In this document: one piece after another, positions 60,633 through 64,000 of the stretch
How the letters are laid out: each line of letters starts with the position of its first letter
Position numbering within the stretch: position 1 is the stretch's first letter
Assembly: GCA_900208305.1 (NCBI GenBank)
Contig: OAPG01000013.1
Span: forward strand, 558,001 to 622,000
Direction: 5' to 3'
DNA: 64,000 nt
Origin: Melanopsichium pennsylvanicum
Taxonomy: Eukaryota; Basidiomycota; Ustilaginomycetes; Ustilaginales
The notes under the pieces: model-generated
The model's database searches: none
What the model was told of the DNA's origin: nothing
What the model saw: only the letters and a program-made list of their open reading frames with translations
Made by a program: the position numbers and the translations under genes

Positions 60633-63600
60633 ATGGTACCATGTCCTACTCCCAAGCCTAACACATCCAAAAACGCTGCAGAAACTCCTAATCAAGGCAA
60701 GCTCACCTCCTTCTTCACAAGATCAGCTGCAGCCGCCGCCTCTTCGCCTTCCTATTCATCCAATGACTTGGCCTCGTCGCAAGCTTCACCTTCTGCATCC
60801 AGACTTACCAGATCCTCGCCTGTCAAGCAGTCACCTGTAAAGAAGGAGACACTCGCTCGAGCCATCCAAGTCATTTCCGACTTGGAGTCTGAATCCGACT
60901 CTGACTCTGACAACGGTTTTTTCAGAGGAGGACCTAGTCATCGTCGCAAGGCCATGTCCGATAGCGACGATGATTTCAGACCTGAAAAGCACGCCGATAT
61001 TGAAGATGATGAGCACGATCTCGACCTCGACCTTGACCACGACCTCGACCTCGACCTCGATCACGACCATCATGATGATGACGGTGATCTAAGCTCAGAA
61101 CACAAGCTCCAAGACGACGCAGACCATACCGATTCGTCCCGTCAGCACAATATTGAGGATCGTTCTGCCACCCCATCCACAAGCATGCCAGAGACCCCAG
61201 CAGACTCTGATTCTTCAAAATTTGGCTACTTTTTCGGTTCGGAACCCATCGTCGTGCTAGGCGACAAAAAGACCCCTCTAGCACCCATCTCCAACCTGCT
61301 TCGTTCTTCTTCGCAACGTTCCCTCCGCTCAGCTGGTCCCCCCTCAGCTGCGCCTAAAAAGTTGTTCCCCCTCTTCAAAAGCCCGCCTGCCAAGTCGAAA
61401 CCATCCCGAGCGGCTCTCCAAGACGAGCATGACTTCCTCGATGATGACGACGATAACCATGAAAGCTCACGTAAAAAGCGCTCAGCAGCAGCCAAAAATC
61501 GTGCCGGCGCATCTCTTCCCTCCTTCTCCAGCGGAAAAGGCTGGAAGTCCAAGTTTGCACAGCAGCGTCCCTTCCGCAAGATGTCTTTCGTCCCTTCTCC
61601 TGCAGAGATCGCCGACATGCGCACCAAGGTCAAGGAAAAGGCGGAGGCCAATCTATACCCACCTATCCATCATCTCGCCGACATCTTTGGCGACATGATC
61701 GACCGTGCACCAGCTATCCTTGAACTCGCCCAGACGCTCAAGGATCGTCCGTTGCGTGTCGCTACCATGTGCTCTGGAACCGAATCGCCCTTGCTCGCTT
61801 TGGAGCTTATGTGCAGAGCCATCCACGAAAAGCACGGCGTCAGGATCATTGTCGACCATGTCTTCTCCTGTGAGATCGAGCCTTTCAAGCAGGCATACAT
61901 CGAACGCAACTTCTCGCCTCCCATCCTGTTCAGAGACGTCACCGAGCTAGGCGGCACCACAGCTCACACTGCGTATGGTGCGCTGGTCGATGTGCCAGGC
62001 GATGTGGATATCCTCATCGCAGGAACGAGTTGCGTCGACTACTCGCATCTCAACAACAGCAAAAAGGGTCTCAACGATGGTGGTGAGAGTGGACGCACTT
62101 TTAGAGGCATGCTCGAGTGGCTCATGCGTCACAAGCCTACACTCGTCATTCTCGAAAATGTCAAGAATGCTCCCTGGGTGAGTGTCGCCGAAACTATCGT
62201 CGCCGAGGCCGGCTACGATGTTGGGTTCAGTAACACCTTTGATACCAAGAACTATTACATTCCTCACACACGTCAACGAGGTTACCTGCTTGCGTGCAGG
62301 AACAACAAGAACTCTCTTCCGCAGAATTGGGAACTCATCACCAACCTCCTCATGCGTCCCGCATCTAGCCCCCTCGATGCGTTCCTCTTGCCAACCGACG
62401 ATCCCCGTATCCAACGCGTCCGTCGCCAATTCGCACATGGTCAAGGTCTCAGCAAAGGTCGTTCCACCATTGACTGGTCCAAATGTCAATCTCGACACGA
62501 ACGTGCACGTGACGAGGAGGAACTTGGCAAGACGCGCCCGCTCACCGCTTGGGAAGAGGGCGGTACGTGCAAAATGTCGCACGACGGCTGGAACGAGTGG
62601 GCTGTGCGTCAACCTGAACGTGTCACCGATCTGCTCGACATCACCACCCTTCGTTTTGCTGCGCTGGGTCAAGACCCGATCTACAAGTCCAAGATCTGGG
62701 AGCTTTCGCAAAATGTCGATCGTAACGTCGCTGCTTCCAGACCTGGAATTGCTCCCTGTCTCACACCATCTGGCATTCCATTCCTCACATCGAGGGGGGG
62801 TCCTTTGATTGGATTGGAGGCGCTCTCTTTGCAGGGTTTGCCATTGGACGAGCTGCTGCTGACCAGGGAGACGGATGATCAGTTGCAGGATCTGGCGGGT
62901 AACGCCATGAGCTCTACCGTCGTTGGCGCCTGTGTGCTCGCAGCCTTGCTTGTCGGTATGGACGATCTCAAACAGGACGGAGAGAAGAGAAAGGCAGCCA
63001 AGCTCTCGGCCGAGGTCAAGAAAGAGACCGAGCTCAAGAGCACCAGCCAGGTCGTCGACAAGATCGTCGTTGACGAGCACAAAAGCGCGATCGCTCACGA
63101 TGAGCTTCTCGCCGCTCAGCCGCTGGATCTCACCTCGAGCAAGCGCGTTTCGATGCCAAACCTGCTCGCTGCCGCAGTCAACAGTGCCCAGCTGTGCAAT
63201 TGCGAAGGCCGTAGCCGTGTCGTCGACGTTCCTGTCCACCGCTGTGCCGAGTGCGATCACACGGCGTGTGAAACCTGCAAAGGTCGACCTATCCACAGGT
63301 TCATCCCGGATACTCTCACTCGCTCTAAGCCAGATGACTTTGCTCCGCTGCTCAAAAAGGCTCTTCCCATGCGTCTCGAAGCGACAGGTTTGACGAACCA
63401 ACTCATTTCACAGCTCATGAAGGATCTTGCTTTTGCCAGCGATTCTGTGGCCAAGCGATGGAGCAAGCGCGTGGTCGAGGTGCTTGAGAGTGCCGAGTTC
63501 CGTTTCCAGTCCTTGCTCCGACAAAAGATCTGGCAAGCTCAGTTTGCTGCACCGGGTGCACGCCTGGATCTTGTCCTCGATCCCATCGAACCGCACTGGC

Positions 63601-64000
63601 GTATTCTCGTCGATCCTGCCGTCGATGAACCGGCTGGAAGCCCGTTGCGAAAGTTGCTCATCCAGCCCGTTGCGCGCATGCCTCTCGATCCCAGGGCTGC
63701 AGAAGTGGATCTTCTTCACGGCAAATGGGAGCTCTGCCTCCCCACCACCGAGATCGTCACGGTCACAGTCAAGAGCACGGGTCCGCAGGTACAGACGTGG
63801 CAAAGCGCCATGGGTCTTGGTGGCAAGTTTGTTGACAAGTTGCGATACTCTGAAATGCACGTTAGCGTTCCAGACCAAGTCAAGAACCTGTTGGATGCCG
63901 AGATCGATGGTGCCTACGATCTGCTCGAGCAGTGCGGTACTGCTTGTGGTGCCTTGCACGTCAAGAGGGGTGATCGGGATACACCGAACAGAAGAAAGTT
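60633..64000 (+). CDS. DNMT5: DNMT5-type DNA cytosine methyltransferase, 3' part beyond window
   Basis: The frame from ATG 60633 is open to the right edge, 1122 codons. Residues 21-28 (QGKLTSFF) match a PCNA-interaction box. A low-complexity acidic region follows, with Asp-Leu/Asp-His repeats near 130. The methyltransferase domain starts at about 378. Its motif I is MCSGTESPLLALEL, motif IV is GTSCVDYSHLN, motif VI ENV is in ILENVKNAPW, motif VIII is RQRGYL and motif X is GNAMSSTVV. The SCVDYS variant of the usual PCQ loop is typical of DNMT5. A RING-like cluster lies at about 854-880 (CNCEGR, then HRCAECDHTACETCKGR). Family members continue into a SNF2 ATPase, which would lie outside. In Cryptococcus, Dnmt5 is an ATP-dependent maintenance CpG methylase. 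Here no N-terminal chromodomain is visible. Confidence 0.95.
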   Translation, partial: MVPCPTPKPNTSKNAAETPNQGKLTSFFTRSAAAAASSPSYSSNDLASSQASPSASRLTRSSPVKQSPVKKETLARAIQVISDLESESDSDSDNGFFRGGPSHRRKAMSDSDDDFRPEKHADIEDDEHDLDLDLDHDLDLDLDHDHHDDDGDLSSEHKLQDDADHTDSSRQHNIEDRSATPSTSMPETPADSDSSKFGYFFGSEPIVVLGDKKTPLAPISNLLRSSSQRSLRSAGPPSAAPKKLFPLFKSPPAKSKPSRAALQDEHDFLDDDDDNHESSRKKRSAAAKNRAGASLPSFSSGKGWKSKFAQQRPFRKMSFVPSPAEIADMRTKVKEKAEANLYPPIHHLADIFGDMIDRAPAILELAQTLKDRPLRVATMCSGTESPLLALELMCRAIHEKHGVRIIVDHVFSCEIEPFKQAYIERNFSPPILFRDVTELGGTTAHTAYGALVDVPGDVDILIAGTSCVDYSHLNNSKKGLNDGGESGRTFRGMLEWLMRHKPTLVILENVKNAPWVSVAETIVAEAGYDVGFSNTFDTKNYYIPHTRQRGYLLACRNNKNSLPQNWELITNLLMRPASSPLDAFLLPTDDPRIQRVRRQFAHGQGLSKGRSTIDWSKCQSRHERARDEEELGKTRPLTAWEEGGTCKMSHDGWNEWAVRQPERVTDLLDITTLRFAALGQDPIYKSKIWELSQNVDRNVAASRPGIAPCLTPSGIPFLTSRGGPLIGLEALSLQGLPLDELLLTRETDDQLQDLAGNAMSSTVVGACVLAALLVGMDDLKQDGEKRKAAKLSAEVKKETELKSTSQVVDKIVVDEHKSAIAHDELLAAQPLDLTSSKRVSMPNLLAAAVNSAQLCNCEGRSRVVDVPVHRCAECDHTACETCKGRPIHRFIPDTLTRSKPDDFAPLLKKALPMRLEATGLTNQLISQLMKDLAFASDSVAKRWSKRVVEVLESAEFRFQSLLRQKIWQAQFAAPGARLDLVLDPIEPHWRILVDPAVDEPAGSPLRKLLIQPVARMPLDPRAAEVDLLHGKWELCLPTTEIVTVTVKSTGPQVQTWQSAMGLGGKFVDKLRYSEMHVSVPDQVKNLLDAEIDGAYDLLEQCGTACGALHVKRGDRDTPNRRK

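Noticed and set aside
1..64000. CRISPR arrays, rRNA or tRNA genes
   Set aside because: I scanned for regularly spaced repeats, rRNA cores and T-loop (GTTCGAATC) plus matching acceptor stems. None formed a credible structure. Isolated TTCGAAT matches (about 23360, 28550) lie in coding or unstructured sequence.

Overview
This window looks like nuclear DNA of a basidiomycete, most likely a smut fungus (Ustilaginomycotina). Genes are large and intron-poor. Most proteins are long, with Ser/Thr-, Asn- or Pro-rich disordered tails. Splice sites are fungal (GTAAGT...YAG), and the products (formin, BIR-domain protein, Hal-type kinase, DNMT5) are typical of this group. The genus is inferred from overall character, not from a marker gene.

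Layout, left to right. A 5'-complete recyclin-type F-box/Sec10-like gene runs off the left edge (minus). About 4 kb of CpG-poor, AT-rich repeat relics follow (about 2.9-6.7 kb). Next come a giant protein ending in a UBE3D/IPA1-type HECT_2 domain (8.5-14.0 kb, one 914-bp intron) and a diaphanous-type formin (14.8-20.6 kb). An ORF that appears to fuse an EI24/RRT8-like membrane protein to the urease chaperone UreD (21.1-23.8 kb) lies tail-to-tail with a mitochondrial Mrs2-type Mg2+ channel. Then come transaldolase, an H-type cyclophilin, a Hal4/Sat4-type kinase, a second CpG-poor relic region with a G29 tract, a MetE-C-domain protein, and a Bir1/survivin homologue.

From 41.0 to 49.9 kb lies an almost complete Ty3/gypsy chromovirus on the minus strand: two 1011-bp LTRs, a 5-bp target duplication, gag, pol and an integrase with a C-terminal chromodomain. 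Between pol and its 3' LTR, on the opposite strand, I find a four-exon gene. Its splicing assembles a Zn2Cys6-like six-cysteine pattern. I consider this the most novel item here. After the element come an 865-bp tandem duplication, WAPL (cohesin release), an MFS transporter, the snoRNP assembly factor SHQ1, and the first 1122 codons of a DNMT5-type DNA methyltransferase that runs off the right edge.

A common thread is CpG decay. The two LTRs differ at 11 sites, all transitions and 10 of them at CpG. The copies of the tandem duplication differ mostly at CpG. The only break in pol is a stop codon that a CpG transition could produce. Older intergenic relics are visibly CpG-poor. Together with a DNMT5 gene carrying a PCNA-interaction motif in the same window, this suggests that repeats in this genome are CpG-methylated and decay by deamination.
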